A stretch of DNA of 64,000 nucleotides from Mesorhizobium sp. M1E.F.Ca.ET.045.02.1.1 (GCF_003952485.1 NZ_CP034447.1:2480001-2544000); one strand, 5' to 3'; positions 25,459 through 34,297 are shown, numbered from the stretch's first letter. The notes: generated by a model not told the origin, from the sequence alone. Numbers and translations: made by a program.

Positions 25459-25491
25459 CTGCCTGTTCCGTCTGCACAGTGGAGCAGGCAG
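25459..25491. other. Hairpin between the two binding-protein genes
   Basis: CTGCCTGTTCC (25459-25469) pairs with GGAGCAGGCAG (25481-25491), 10 of 11 positions, with an 11-base loop. There is no T-run. It may stabilise the upstream binding-protein mRNA or reduce read-through into the second one. Confidence 0.5.
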
Positions 25492-25558
25492 GCTCGCCAA
25501 AGCCTGGGAATTCTCCTAACCTCGTTCGCAATGTTCGCGATGGGGGAGTTCTTGCGCC

Positions 25559-26635
25559 ATGATATCCATGCTTCGCAGCCTTGCCTTGGCCGCCGTCGTT
25601 ACCGTTGGCGCGGGGGCCGCCTATGCGCTCGCCGAGGGCGGCGGCGATCTCGTCGTCTTCGACTGGTCGGGTTATGAGGATCCGCTGCTGCATCCGGCCT
25701 ATACCGCCAAATACGGCGCCGAGCCGAGCTTCTCCTTCTTCGGCGACGAGGACGAGGCGTTCGAGAAGATGCGCGCCGGCTTCAAGGCCGACATCGCCCA
25801 TCCCTGTTCGCAGAGCGTGGTGAAGTGGCGCGAGGCCGGACTGCTGCAGCCGCTCGACACATCGAAGATCGCCGGCTGGAAGGACCTCAATCCCGGCATC
25901 ATGGCGATGAAGGATCTGGCGACCACCGCCGACGACAAGGCCTGGTTCATGCCCTTCGACTGGGGCAACACCTCGCTGCTCTACCGCACCGACAAGGTGA
26001 CGGCGGACGAGGCGCAATCGCTGAAAGTCTTCGCCGACCCAAAGTTCAGGGGCCGCGTCACCATCGGTGACAATGTCGATGACGCCTATGCGCTGGCAAG
26101 CCTGGTCATCGGGCTGAAGGACTGGACCAAGATGACCGACGAGCAGTTCAGCCAAGCTTCCGCCTTCCTGCGCGACGTGCACAAGAACATCCGCTTCTAT
26201 TGGACCGACGACACCGACCTCAACCAGGCCTTCACCGGCAACGAGGTCGATCTGGTCTGGGGCTGGAACGAGACCTATGTGACGCTGAAAGGACAAGGAC
26301 TGCCGATCGAGATGAACCGCAACACCAAGGAAGGCCTGTCGACCTGGGTGTGCGGCTATGTGCTGATGAAGGACGCGCCGGGCAAGCTCGACCAGGCCTA
26401 TGATTTTCTGAACGCCGTCAATGCGCCCGACGTTTCGGAGTATATGGTGAAAACCTTCGGCTACGGCCACGGCAACAATGCCGGCATGGCGGCGATGGAC
26501 CGGAAGCTGCTTACCGACCGCGGTTTCGACAATCTCGACAAGTTCCTCGACAAGACACTGTTCCAGCAGCCGCTCGCGCCGGAGCTCAAGCAGCGGATGG
26601 TTGCCGAGTTCGAGAAGATCAAGGCCGGCTATTGA
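25559..26635 (+). CDS. Polyamine-type ABC transporter substrate-binding protein (paralogue 2)
   Basis: The 358-residue periplasmic protein has a signal peptide and is colinear with the upstream binding protein: FDWSGYEDP, DEDEAFEKMRAGFKADIAHP, CSQSVVKWREAGLLQPL and the C-terminal FEKIKAGY are shared. Differences cluster in the central lobe (for example NETYVTLKGQGLP against NDATVQSVKAGVP), where ligand contacts are expected, so the two proteins may bind different but related amines (inference). It overlaps the amine-oxidase start by four bases (TTGA), showing translational coupling. Confidence 0.92.
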   Translation: MISMLRSLALAAVVTVGAGAAYALAEGGGDLVVFDWSGYEDPLLHPAYTAKYGAEPSFSFFGDEDEAFEKMRAGFKADIAHPCSQSVVKWREAGLLQPLDTSKIAGWKDLNPGIMAMKDLATTADDKAWFMPFDWGNTSLLYRTDKVTADEAQSLKVFADPKFRGRVTIGDNVDDAYALASLVIGLKDWTKMTDEQFSQASAFLRDVHKNIRFYWTDDTDLNQAFTGNEVDLVWGWNETYVTLKGQGLPIEMNRNTKEGLSTWVCGYVLMKDAPGKLDQAYDFLNAVNAPDVSEYMVKTFGYGHGNNAGMAAMDRKLLTDRGFDNLDKFLDKTLFQQPLAPELKQRMVAEFEKIKAGY

Positions 26636-27942
26636 GCAGTAAGATCGAAAGGACCGACGTCATAGTCGTCGGCGCCGGCTTCACCGGCCTGTCGGCTGCG
26701 CTCGAATTGAAGCGCGCCGGCGTCGATTTCCTCGTCCTGGAAGCACGCGACCGCGTCGGCGGCCGTGTGGAAGCCACGCGAAACGGGCTCGGTGAGCTGA
26801 TCGACAGCGGCGGCCAGTTCCTGTGCGAGGACATGCCGGAACTGATGGCGTTGGCCAAGGCGCGCGGCAAGACATTCGTCGAGACCTATGTCGATGGCGA
26901 ATTCATTACCCACCCATCGATGTCCGTCGAGGAAGCCGAGCGGACCTACCGGATCGCGATGGCGATCCGCGAGCGCATGAACGGGATCGAGCCGGACGAT
27001 CCCTCGATCACCGGGCTGACCGTCGCGACGTGGCTCGAACGCCAGAAGGACATGGCCGACGCCAAGACCGCCTTCCGTTCGATGATCGAGGGCCTGTGGT
27101 GCCTGGCGCTGGACAAGGTGCCGTTATGGTACCTGATCGACAACGATCGCCGCATCACCAACGAGGTGTTCGAGCTGCAGTATTTCTTGCGCGAGACCAT
27201 GCAGTCGCTGGCCGACGATCTGGCAGGTGACCTCGGCGACCGGCTGCGGCTGGGCGAACCGGCGACACGGATCGAGCACGGGCAGCAAGGCGTTCGTATC
27301 GTCTCGGCCCGCGGTGTGATCGAAGCACGCAAGGCGCTGATCGCTCTGCCGCCGGCGACGGCGGCGAAGCTCGAATTCGCGCCCGCCTTGCCGGCGGAGC
27401 TTGCAAAGGCTCTGGGCGTCTGGGAAAGCGGCGCGGTGATTAAGATCCTGGTGCGCTATGCCAGACCATTCTGGCGCGAGCGGGGTCTGCGCGGCATGGT
27501 CATGTGGCGCGACCAGCCGGGGCTGTTTGCCTGCGATGGCAGCAAGGATCTCGACCATGCCGCGCTTATCGTCTTTGTCGGCGGGCCGCTCGCGCTGCGC
27601 TGGCACGAACTGGGCCAGCCGGCGCTGCGCGCCGAGGTGACGGCGAGGCTGGTGAAAGCGCTCGGCCCGGAAGCGGCGGACATCGTCGATTTCAACCTGC
27701 GCGACTGGACGCATGACCGTTGGAGCGGCGGCGCCTACAGCGACCTCATCATCGACGCCACGGCGAGAAACGCCGAACGCACCATCCTTGCCGGCGCGCC
27801 GCCGGTGCATTTCGCGTCGTCGGAAGTGTCGCCGTCCTTCCCCGCCTATGTCGAGGGCGCGATCGTGGCCGGGCGCATCGCCGCCGGGAAGATCTTGGCT
27901 GATCTTCAGTCCGCCATCGCCACCAGCGCTTCGGGATCGTAA
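26632..27942 (+). CDS. Flavin monoamine oxidase family protein
   Basis: This 436-residue FAD enzyme begins with VIVVGAGFTGLSAALELKRAG and LVLEARDRVGGRVEATRNG, the dinucleotide and GGRxxT-type motifs of amine oxidases, and the C-terminal half contains the substrate domain (YSDLIIDATARN, PAYVEGAIVAGRIAAGKI). It would oxidise a primary or secondary amine to an aldehyde or ketone plus ammonia or amine. The start is TTG overlapping the upstream stop as TTGA. Its end overlaps the convergent ABC ATPase gene by 37 bp. It is cytoplasmic as no signal peptide is seen. Confidence 0.9.
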   Translation: MSSKIERTDVIVVGAGFTGLSAALELKRAGVDFLVLEARDRVGGRVEATRNGLGELIDSGGQFLCEDMPELMALAKARGKTFVETYVDGEFITHPSMSVEEAERTYRIAMAIRERMNGIEPDDPSITGLTVATWLERQKDMADAKTAFRSMIEGLWCLALDKVPLWYLIDNDRRITNEVFELQYFLRETMQSLADDLAGDLGDRLRLGEPATRIEHGQQGVRIVSARGVIEARKALIALPPATAAKLEFAPALPAELAKALGVWESGAVIKILVRYARPFWRERGLRGMVMWRDQPGLFACDGSKDLDHAALIVFVGGPLALRWHELGQPALRAEVTARLVKALGPEAADIVDFNLRDWTHDRWSGGAYSDLIIDATARNAERTILAGAPPVHFASSEVSPSFPAYVEGAIVAGRIAAGKILADLQSAIATSASGS

Positions 27943-29024
27943 GCGAGGCGGATCGGCGCGCCGACCGGAATGTCGTCGGCGCCGAAATCATTGGTCTCGG
28001 TCACTGAGAGCGGTTTTTCCAATCCCGGAATCTCGACGATCAGATGCGTGATCTCGCCGAAATAGTGGCGCTCGACCACTTTGCCGGCGACCTCGAACTT
28101 TGCTGTCGCATTGTCCCACAAAACACGCAGCCGCTCCGGCCGGATGCCGAGCGTCGCCGCGCCGCCGTTGCGTATGAAGGCTTTCGGCTTGTCGGTTTTC
28201 ACGCGGCCGAAGCCAAGCGTGTCGACAACCAGCGAAGCGCCGTTCTCCTCAACGATCTGAGCTTTCACGAAATTCATGCCGCCGAGGAAGTCGGCGACCT
28301 GGCGGTTGACGGGACGCTGGTAGATTTCCTTCGGCGAAGCGACCTGGGCGATGCGGCCGCCGAACATGACGGCGATGCGGTCCGACATCGCCAAAGCCTC
28401 ATACTGGTCGTGAGTGACAAGCACGAAGGTGATGCCGACGGCCTGCTGCAGGCGGCGCAGCTCGACCTGCATCTGCTCGCGCAGCTTCTTGTCGAGCGCC
28501 GAGAGCGGCTCGTCCAGCAGCAGCACCTTGGGGCGCATGACCAGCGCGCGGGCAAGCGCGACGCGCTGACGCTGGCCGCCGGAGAGTTCGGTGGCGCGGC
28601 GCTTGCCGAGGCCGGTCAGCGACACCTGCGCCAGCGCCTCCTCGACGCGGCGTTTTTCTTCGCCGGCATGCAGCTTCAGGCGCTTCAGCCCATAAGCGAC
28701 ATTCTGCTCGACATTGAGGTGCGGGAAGATCGCGTAGCTCTGGAATACCATGTTGGTCGGCCGCCGGTTGGCGGGGATGCCGTCCATCGGCTGGCCGTCG
28801 ACGGCGATCGAGCCGCTGGTCGGCGTGTCGAAGCCGGCGATCATGCGCAAAAGCGTGGTCTTGCCGCAGCCGGAAGGCCCGAGCAGCGAGAAGAACTCGC
28901 CTTCCCGGATGTTGAGCGAGGCATCGTCCAGCGCCTTGAAGGTGCCGTAGCTGCGCGTGACGTCGCGGATCTCGATCATGGTGCGTTCCGATTGGGTGCG
29001 CTCGGATTGGACCCGCTCAAGCAT
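27906..29024 (-). CDS. Polyamine-type ABC transporter ATP-binding protein (PotA-like)
   Basis: The 372-residue ATPase has Walker A GPSGCGKTT, signature LSGGQRQR and Walker B LLLDEPLSALD, followed by a C-terminal TOBE domain. The start at 29024 is chosen because AGGGAGG precedes it and it overlaps the upstream permease stop by eight bases; this adds a short SERTQSERT repeat before the domain, and an internal ATG at 28979 is an alternative. It forms an importer with the two permeases upstream and the binding proteins at 24361-26635. The 3' end overlaps the amine-oxidase gene tail to tail by 37 bp. Confidence 0.92.
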   Translation of the reverse strand: MLERVQSERTQSERTMIEIRDVTRSYGTFKALDDASLNIREGEFFSLLGPSGCGKTTLLRMIAGFDTPTSGSIAVDGQPMDGIPANRRPTNMVFQSYAIFPHLNVEQNVAYGLKRLKLHAGEEKRRVEEALAQVSLTGLGKRRATELSGGQRQRVALARALVMRPKVLLLDEPLSALDKKLREQMQVELRRLQQAVGITFVLVTHDQYEALAMSDRIAVMFGGRIAQVASPKEIYQRPVNRQVADFLGGMNFVKAQIVEENGASLVVDTLGFGRVKTDKPKAFIRNGGAATLGIRPERLRVLWDNATAKFEVAGKVVERHYFGEITHLIVEIPGLEKPLSVTETNDFGADDIPVGAPIRLAYDPEALVAMAD

Positions 29025-29838
29025 AGAGGCCTCCCTCGCTCTGGGTGCGTCTGGCCGCCCGGCGGCGCAGGATTTCGGCAAAGGTCATCAGCACGAAGGA
29101 CGCCACCAGCAGCAAGGTACCGAGCGCCAGAACGCCGGGCAGCTTGGCCGCGAAGCGCAGCTGGCCCCAGATGTAGATCGGCAGCGTCGCCTCGGTGCCG
29201 GTCAGGAAGAAGGCGATGATGAACTCGTCGAGCGAGATGGTGAAGCAGACGAGCAGGCTGGAAATGATGGCCGGCGCCACCATCGGCAGCGTCACCCGCC
29301 GGAAGGTGCCGAAGGCGCTTTCGCCGAGATCGGCGGAGGCTTCCTCGAGGCTGCGGTCGAAACCTTCGAAACCGGAGGTCAGCACCGTCATCGAATAGGG
29401 GATGCAGACCAGCACATGGCCGAGCACCACGGTGAAAAGCGACAGGCTGAGGCCGAGCTGCAGCATCACCAAGAGCATCGAAATGGCGACGATCACCTCG
29501 GGCAGCACCAGCGGCGCCATGATCAGGCCGTTGATGGTGCGGCGGCCGGGATAGCGGTAGCGTGTGATCGAACGGGCGGCGAGGATGCCGAGCACGGTCG
29601 ACAGGATCGAGGCCGAGACGCCGACCAGAAGACTGTTCCAGGTGGCGTCGATCAGCGCCGGCGTGCGCGGCAGGTCCTCATACCAATGAAGCGTGACGCC
29701 GGAGAGCGGGAATTTCGGCGTCGCCGCGGTGTTGATCGAGAAGATCGGCAGGAAGATCACCGGCAAATAGAGAAAGGCGACGTGGAGGATGGCGTAACTC
29801 GTGAGCCAGCTTGGCAGGAAACGTCGCATCGCCGTCAT
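29017..29838 (-). CDS. Polyamine-type ABC transporter permease (PotC-like)
   Basis: The 273-residue inner-membrane protein has six predicted helices and the EAA loop EEASADLGESAFGTFRRVTLPM, which contacts the ATPase. The layout matches PotC/YdcV-type permeases. It overlaps the upstream permease by four bases (ATGA) and the downstream ATPase by eight. It is part of the three-gene minus-strand transport unit transcribed from the region carrying operator 2. Confidence 0.93.
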   Translation of the reverse strand: MTAMRRFLPSWLTSYAILHVAFLYLPVIFLPIFSINTAATPKFPLSGVTLHWYEDLPRTPALIDATWNSLLVGVSASILSTVLGILAARSITRYRYPGRRTINGLIMAPLVLPEVIVAISMLLVMLQLGLSLSLFTVVLGHVLVCIPYSMTVLTSGFEGFDRSLEEASADLGESAFGTFRRVTLPMVAPAIISSLLVCFTISLDEFIIAFFLTGTEATLPIYIWGQLRFAAKLPGVLALGTLLLVASFVLMTFAEILRRRAARRTQSEGGLYA

Positions 29839-30752
29839 CGCGCCAGCCTCTGGATAGCGCGGATGATCAGCACGGTGGCGCCGGCCATCAGCGAGACGAT
29901 GACCATGGTGGTGACGGAGAGCGCAGCACCCAGCGGCCAGTTCGACGCCTTGCCGAACTGCGCCTGGATAGCGTTGGCGATCATGACGCCGTCCTTGCCG
30001 CCGACCAGCTTCGGCGTGACGTAGTCGCCGACGGTCGGTATCATGACGATCAGCGCCGCCGAGATGACGCCGGGCGCCGACAGAGGCAAGGTCACGCGCA
30101 GGAAGGAGCGCAGCGGCCCGTCGCCGAGGTCGGTCGCCGCTTCGACAAGCGTGCGGTCGACCTTCTCCAGCGAAACGAAGATCGGCAGGATGGCGAAGGT
30201 CGCCCAGGCATGGGTGAGCGTGATGATGACGGCGCTGGAATTGTAGAGCAGCGCCGTCGACGGCTCGTCGATGATGCCGAGCCCCATCAGTCCGGAATTG
30301 AGCACGCCGTTATAGCCGAGGATCACCTTCCACGACATCACGCGCAAAAGGTAGCTGGTCCAGAACGGGATGGTGATGAGGAAAAGCCAGAGGCTCTTGT
30401 GGCGGCCGCCATGGAAGGAAATGAAATAGGCGATCGGATAGGCAAGAGCCACGGTGAGCAGGCTGACCGTCAGCGAGATGTAGAGCGAGCGCCAGAGCAG
30501 GTCGCGATAGATCGGCTCGGTGAGCGCGATCCGGTAATTCTCCAGCGTGAATGTGTGATCGATGGTGAGATAGTCCTGCGTCCAGAAGGAATGGGCGATA
30601 ACGACCAGGATCGGCAGGACGAGAAGGATGAGCGCGTAGAGGAAGGTCGGGCTGATCAGCGCAAAGCCCTGGACGGCTTCCGATTGCAGAAGGGGGCTTC
30701 GTCTGGCTCCCGCCACGCGGAGCGGGGGCGACCCTTCCGCGGCAACCGTCAT
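29835..30752 (-). CDS. Polyamine-type ABC transporter permease (PotB-like)
   Basis: This 305-residue permease has a longer N-terminal region and six or more membrane helices, with EAA loop EAATDLGDGPLRSFLRVTLPL. It matches PotB/YdcU-type permeases that pair with PotC-type ones. The start at 30752 (MTVAAEG) has CGGAG eight bases upstream; an in-frame ATG at 30815 is less likely. It is the first gene of the transport operon. A BetI-type operator lies 187 bp upstream at 30939-30954, between it and the divergent aminotransferase gene. Confidence 0.92.
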   Translation of the reverse strand: MTVAAEGSPPLRVAGARRSPLLQSEAVQGFALISPTFLYALILLVLPILVVIAHSFWTQDYLTIDHTFTLENYRIALTEPIYRDLLWRSLYISLTVSLLTVALAYPIAYFISFHGGRHKSLWLFLITIPFWTSYLLRVMSWKVILGYNGVLNSGLMGLGIIDEPSTALLYNSSAVIITLTHAWATFAILPIFVSLEKVDRTLVEAATDLGDGPLRSFLRVTLPLSAPGVISAALIVMIPTVGDYVTPKLVGGKDGVMIANAIQAQFGKASNWPLGAALSVTTMVIVSLMAGATVLIIRAIQRLAR

Positions 30753-30938
30753 TGCAGCGCTCCGGGCGTGATTTCGGTAGCTGGCTCGGACTGTCCCGCC
30801 ATGCGGCCTTCCCATTCGTAGCGCCGGCCGCCCGTTCCCGATTTATGCTTGGAGCGCGATGGCTCCGTGGCTTGCCGGCTTTCTTTCATCATGAGCGTAT
30901 CCACCGATTGAAATCAAGCGCTATTTCTGTAATATTGA

Positions 30939-30954
30939 TTGAACGAACATTCAA
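30939..30954. promoter_or_regulatory. BetI-type operator 2
   Basis: TTGAACGAACATTCAA, half-sites TTGAA/TTCAA with a six-base centre, lies between the divergent permease and aminotransferase genes. It matches operators 1 and 3 in length and half-sites. Confidence 0.8.
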
Positions 30955-31043
30955 AATGAAGTGATGAAAAGCCGAATTTCCCTGGTTTTCCGCGCTGTTT
31001 GATGTGCGACGAAATTTCTGCAACCCGATGATGTGAGGCGAAG

Positions 31044-32462
31044 ATGGCGGCTCAAAGCAAGATCAAGGCAAGCGAACTCATCGGGCCTGGCGATGACGAT
31101 GCGGTCGAGCTCGCCAAGCGCCATCTCGTCCAGCCCTGGCCCTATGCCGGCTCGGTCGGCGCCGAGGCGCGCACGCTGATCGGCGAGGGCGACGGCATCT
31201 ACATCACCGACGCCTCCGGCAGGCGCCTGATCGACGGCCCGGCCGGCATGTGGTGCATCAATGTCGGGCATCGCCGCGAGGAGCTGGCGAGGGTGATGCT
31301 CGACCAGGCGATGGCGCTCTCCTACAACACGCCCTGGTATACGATGAACGCGCCCTCGGCCGAGCTTGCGCGCCGCATCGCCGATGCGGCGCCGGGCGAC
31401 CTCAGCCACACCTTCTTCACCACCGGCGGTTCCTCGGCGGTCGAGACGGCGCTGCGCTTCATGCAGTTCTACAACAATGTGCGCGGACGGCCGGAAAAGA
31501 AGCTGATCCTCAGCCGCGGCGGCGCCTATCACGGCTCGACCTATCTGTCGGCTTCGCTCAACGGCCGCCCGCGCGATCACGACTGGATGGACGGCGCAAG
31601 CGATCTCGTGATCAAGCTTTCCTCGCCCGATCCGTTCCGCCGGCCCAAGGGCATGAGCGTTGCCGCCTTCACCGACTTCCTGGTCGATCAGTTCCGGGAC
31701 ACGATCGCGCGCGTCGGCGCCGACCGCATCGGCGCCTTTGTCGGCGAGCCGGTTCAGGCCTCGGGCGGCGTCATCGTGCCGCCGGACGGGTATCTCAAGC
31801 GCATCTGCGAGATCTGCCGCGAGAACGACATCCTCTATGTCTCGGACGAGGTGGTGACCGGTTTCGGACGGCTCGGCCATGTCTTCGCCTCCGGCGACGT
31901 GTTCGGCATCGACCCGGACATGATCACCTTCGCCAAGGGCGTGACATCAGGGTATTTCCCGCTCGGGGGCGTCATCATCTCAGAACGGCTGCTGGAAGAA
32001 CTGCGCCGCTCCAATCATCCCGACGCGTTGTTCGGCCATGGCCTCACCTACACCAGCCATCCGATCGGCTGCGCGGTGGCGCTGAAGAATCTCGACCTGC
32101 TGGAGGACGGTGTGCTCGCCCACACGCGCGAGATCGCGCCCTATTTCCAGGCGCGACTGAAGACGCTGGAAGAGCTGCCGCTGGTCGGCGAGGTGCGCGG
32201 CGTCGGCCTGATGGCTTGCGTCGAATGCGTGGCCGATCGCGAAAGCAAGGATCCGCTGCAGCTCGACAAGGATGTCGGCAAACGCATCGATGCGCATTGC
32301 CACGAGCTCGGCTTGCTGGTGCGGCCGCTCATCAACATGTGCGTGATGTCGCCGCCGCTCATCATCAGCCGCGAGCAGGTCGACGACATGGTCGCCATCC
32401 TGCGCGAGGGTATTTCGCGGACTATGGATGATTTGCGTAAAGAGGGGGTGTGGCGGGGGTGA
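31044..32462 (+). CDS. Class III (omega) aminotransferase
   Basis: The 472-residue PLP enzyme shows the fold-type I class III motifs: TFFTTGGSSAVETALRF for cofactor phosphate binding, SRGGAYHGSTY, YVSDEVVTGFGRLGH for the PLP-ring Asp, and the Schiff-base Lys (about residue 298) in TFAKGVTSGY. It would transfer an amino group from an omega-amino acid or polyamine-like donor to a keto acid. The start codon follows GAGGCGAAG. Operator 2 lies 90 bp upstream. It complements the amine oxidase as a second deamination route. Confidence 0.93.
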   Translation: MAAQSKIKASELIGPGDDDAVELAKRHLVQPWPYAGSVGAEARTLIGEGDGIYITDASGRRLIDGPAGMWCINVGHRREELARVMLDQAMALSYNTPWYTMNAPSAELARRIADAAPGDLSHTFFTTGGSSAVETALRFMQFYNNVRGRPEKKLILSRGGAYHGSTYLSASLNGRPRDHDWMDGASDLVIKLSSPDPFRRPKGMSVAAFTDFLVDQFRDTIARVGADRIGAFVGEPVQASGGVIVPPDGYLKRICEICRENDILYVSDEVVTGFGRLGHVFASGDVFGIDPDMITFAKGVTSGYFPLGGVIISERLLEELRRSNHPDALFGHGLTYTSHPIGCAVALKNLDLLEDGVLAHTREIAPYFQARLKTLEELPLVGEVRGVGLMACVECVADRESKDPLQLDKDVGKRIDAHCHELGLLVRPLINMCVMSPPLIISREQVDDMVAILREGISRTMDDLRKEGVWRG

Positions 32463-32466
32463 TTGG

Positions 32467-32627
32467 CCAATCTCCCCTCTTGAGGGGGAGATGTCGCCGA
32501 AGGCGACAGAGGGGGTCGTCTCACGTAGAGTGCCTGCGCCTTCCGCGACGACAGAGGGCGTCGGCGTTCTACGCGCAGCGACCCCTCTGCCCTGCCGGGC
32601 ATCTCCCCTCAAGGGGGAGATTAGCAG
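32467..32627. repeat. Palindromic intergenic element, CTCCCCC/GGGGGAG family (copy 2)
   Basis: Outer arms AATCTCCCCTC / AAGGGGGAGATT with inner GACAGAGGG and CCCTCTG segments make this a relative of the elements at 19185 and 47220. It lies between the convergent aminotransferase and Rieske genes and nearly fills the gap. It may also serve as a terminator. Confidence 0.8.
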
Positions 32628-32630
32628 CTT

Positions 32631-33833
32631 CTACCCCCTGGACCGCAGCGCGTCGTTCAATCCCCACATGTCCTTTTCCTCGGGCGCCGTCTCCAGATTG
32701 AGCACCGGAACCTGCCTGCGCAGGTGGTCGTGATGGGTGCGCACACCGTATTCGAGGTCGGAGAGGTAGAAGCCTTCGAAGGCTTCGGACAGCATGGATT
32801 CGTTCGACCACACCGAAAGCTGCACATCCTCGTTCATCGTGTCGCGGTCGATGCGGTAGGCGAGGTAACGCGCCGCCGCCTGCTCCCTGGTCTCGTCCGG
32901 ATAGCGATAGACCGCGCCGCGCAGCAGCGTCTCGCCGGTAGACAGCGGGAACTCCTGATAGAACTGCACCGATTCCGGCATGATCGACAGCGCATTGTTG
33001 GGGAAGATGCCGTAATAGATCCAGGCCCGGTGCAGGTGCTCCGGCAAGTGCGCCGGCTCGGGCGCGATCTTGATGTACTGGCCGACGCTCCAGCGCCGTC
33101 CGGCATGCGGGTTGTAGGTGGCGAAGGACCGCGACACGCCATTGACGAAGGGTTCGTCGAAATAGGTCGCGCCATAGAGGTCCTGCAGCGCCGGATGCGC
33201 CATGGCGACGTGGTAGCCTTCATTGTCGACGTCGCGCACCGACTTCCAGTTGACCGGCGATTTCTGCGTCCAGATTCCCCAGGACGGCACCATGTCGGCA
33301 ACGCGGTAGTGAGCGATCTCCGCCTCGATCGGCTTCAAGAGCTCGGCTACCGAAGGCTGCGGGCCACCCTTGCGGAAACGAATGAAGATGAAGCCCATCC
33401 AGATTTCGAGGTCGAGCGGCATCAGGCCGAACTCGGTCTTGTCGAGCTCGGGGAAAGAGCGCGGGCGTGCCGCGCCGCGCAGCGTGCCGTCGAGATTATA
33501 GACCCAGCCGTGGAACGGGCAGACCAACGCGTTCTTGCAGGTGCCCCGGCTGTCGGCGACGACGCGACTGCCGCGATGACGGCACATGTTGTTGAAGGCA
33601 CGCACGACGCCGTCCTTGCCGCGCACGATCAGCGCGCGCTCGCCGATAACGTCCATGGTCAGATAATCGCCTGCATTCGGCACGTCGGAGACGTGGCCGG
33701 CGATCTGCCAGTGATTGCGGAAGACGTATTCCTTCTCGAGTTCGAGAAGCGCGTTGGAATGATAACTCCACCCCGGCAAGCCCCGCCGGTCCCAATCGTT
33801 GGGGATCGCCACGTCACGGAGGTGCGGGTTCAT
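32631..33833 (-). CDS. Rieske non-haem iron oxygenase, alpha subunit
   Basis: This 400-residue protein has a Rieske [2Fe-2S] domain with CRHRG (Cys84, His86) and CPFHGW (Cys105, His108), then a catalytic domain with the mononuclear iron motif DNEGYHVAMAHP. The family includes aromatic-ring hydroxylases and the quaternary-amine monooxygenases (glycine betaine, stachydrine, carnitine); the surroundings favour the second group (inference). No reductase gene is nearby, so electrons must come from elsewhere. The start at 33833 follows AGAAGAG. The longer frame from 33863 would begin inside operator 3, so 33833 is preferred. Confidence 0.92.
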   Translation of the reverse strand: MNPHLRDVAIPNDWDRRGLPGWSYHSNALLELEKEYVFRNHWQIAGHVSDVPNAGDYLTMDVIGERALIVRGKDGVVRAFNNMCRHRGSRVVADSRGTCKNALVCPFHGWVYNLDGTLRGAARPRSFPELDKTEFGLMPLDLEIWMGFIFIRFRKGGPQPSVAELLKPIEAEIAHYRVADMVPSWGIWTQKSPVNWKSVRDVDNEGYHVAMAHPALQDLYGATYFDEPFVNGVSRSFATYNPHAGRRWSVGQYIKIAPEPAHLPEHLHRAWIYYGIFPNNALSIMPESVQFYQEFPLSTGETLLRGAVYRYPDETREQAAARYLAYRIDRDTMNEDVQLSVWSNESMLSEAFEGFYLSDLEYGVRTHHDHLRRQVPVLNLETAPEEKDMWGLNDALRSRG

Positions 33834-33851
33834 CAAAATGCTCTTCTTTTG

Positions 33852-33867
33852 TTGAATGATCATTCAA
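33852..33867. promoter_or_regulatory. BetI-type operator 3 (perfect palindrome)
   Basis: TTGAATGATCATTCAA is a perfect 16-bp palindrome 19 bp upstream of the Rieske start codon, followed on the minus strand by little room for anything but the ribosome binding site. It is the closest to symmetric of the three sites. Confidence 0.85.
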
Positions 33868-34297
33868 TAAAAGCATATTTTATATTGAAATGCAATGGCT
33901 TGTGGAAATATGGAAAATCAATGGCGATGGGTTTTGCCCCGCCTGGGCCGAGAAGCCCCGGAAAATCCGGGCCTTAGTCAGGGATGTGGAACAGCGGTTC
34001 CGGCCGCGGATTCGGGCGTTGCGAGAGGGTTCGTTTCGGCACCTCCCGCGCTCCGGATGACCGCGACGGCCATAGCAATTCGGCGCCTGTGTGAGGTCGC
34101 TTACAGTCCGCCGCATCCGACAGGCGCATGTGTTTCTTTCGTGAACCAGAGGCGGCTCGCCGGTCCCAAGCAGGAACAAAGGCGGCGGCCCTGTTTCAAT
34201 CCTGTTACACGGCCGATCGCACCCAATCATTCGGCTGTTACCTGGCGCGATTATGTTCGTTTCATAAGGAAAAGAAAGATAACGAAGGGAACAGCCG
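33868..34297. other. Intergenic region without a convincing gene
   Basis: Open frames exist on both strands, but none has a ribosome binding site or recognisable composition. The first part (33868-33930) is AT-rich and probably holds the Rieske promoter. A small CCGG-AAAAT-CCGG hairpin lies near 33960. The segment just before 34298 contains the promoter and leader of the small secreted protein. Confidence 0.6.
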
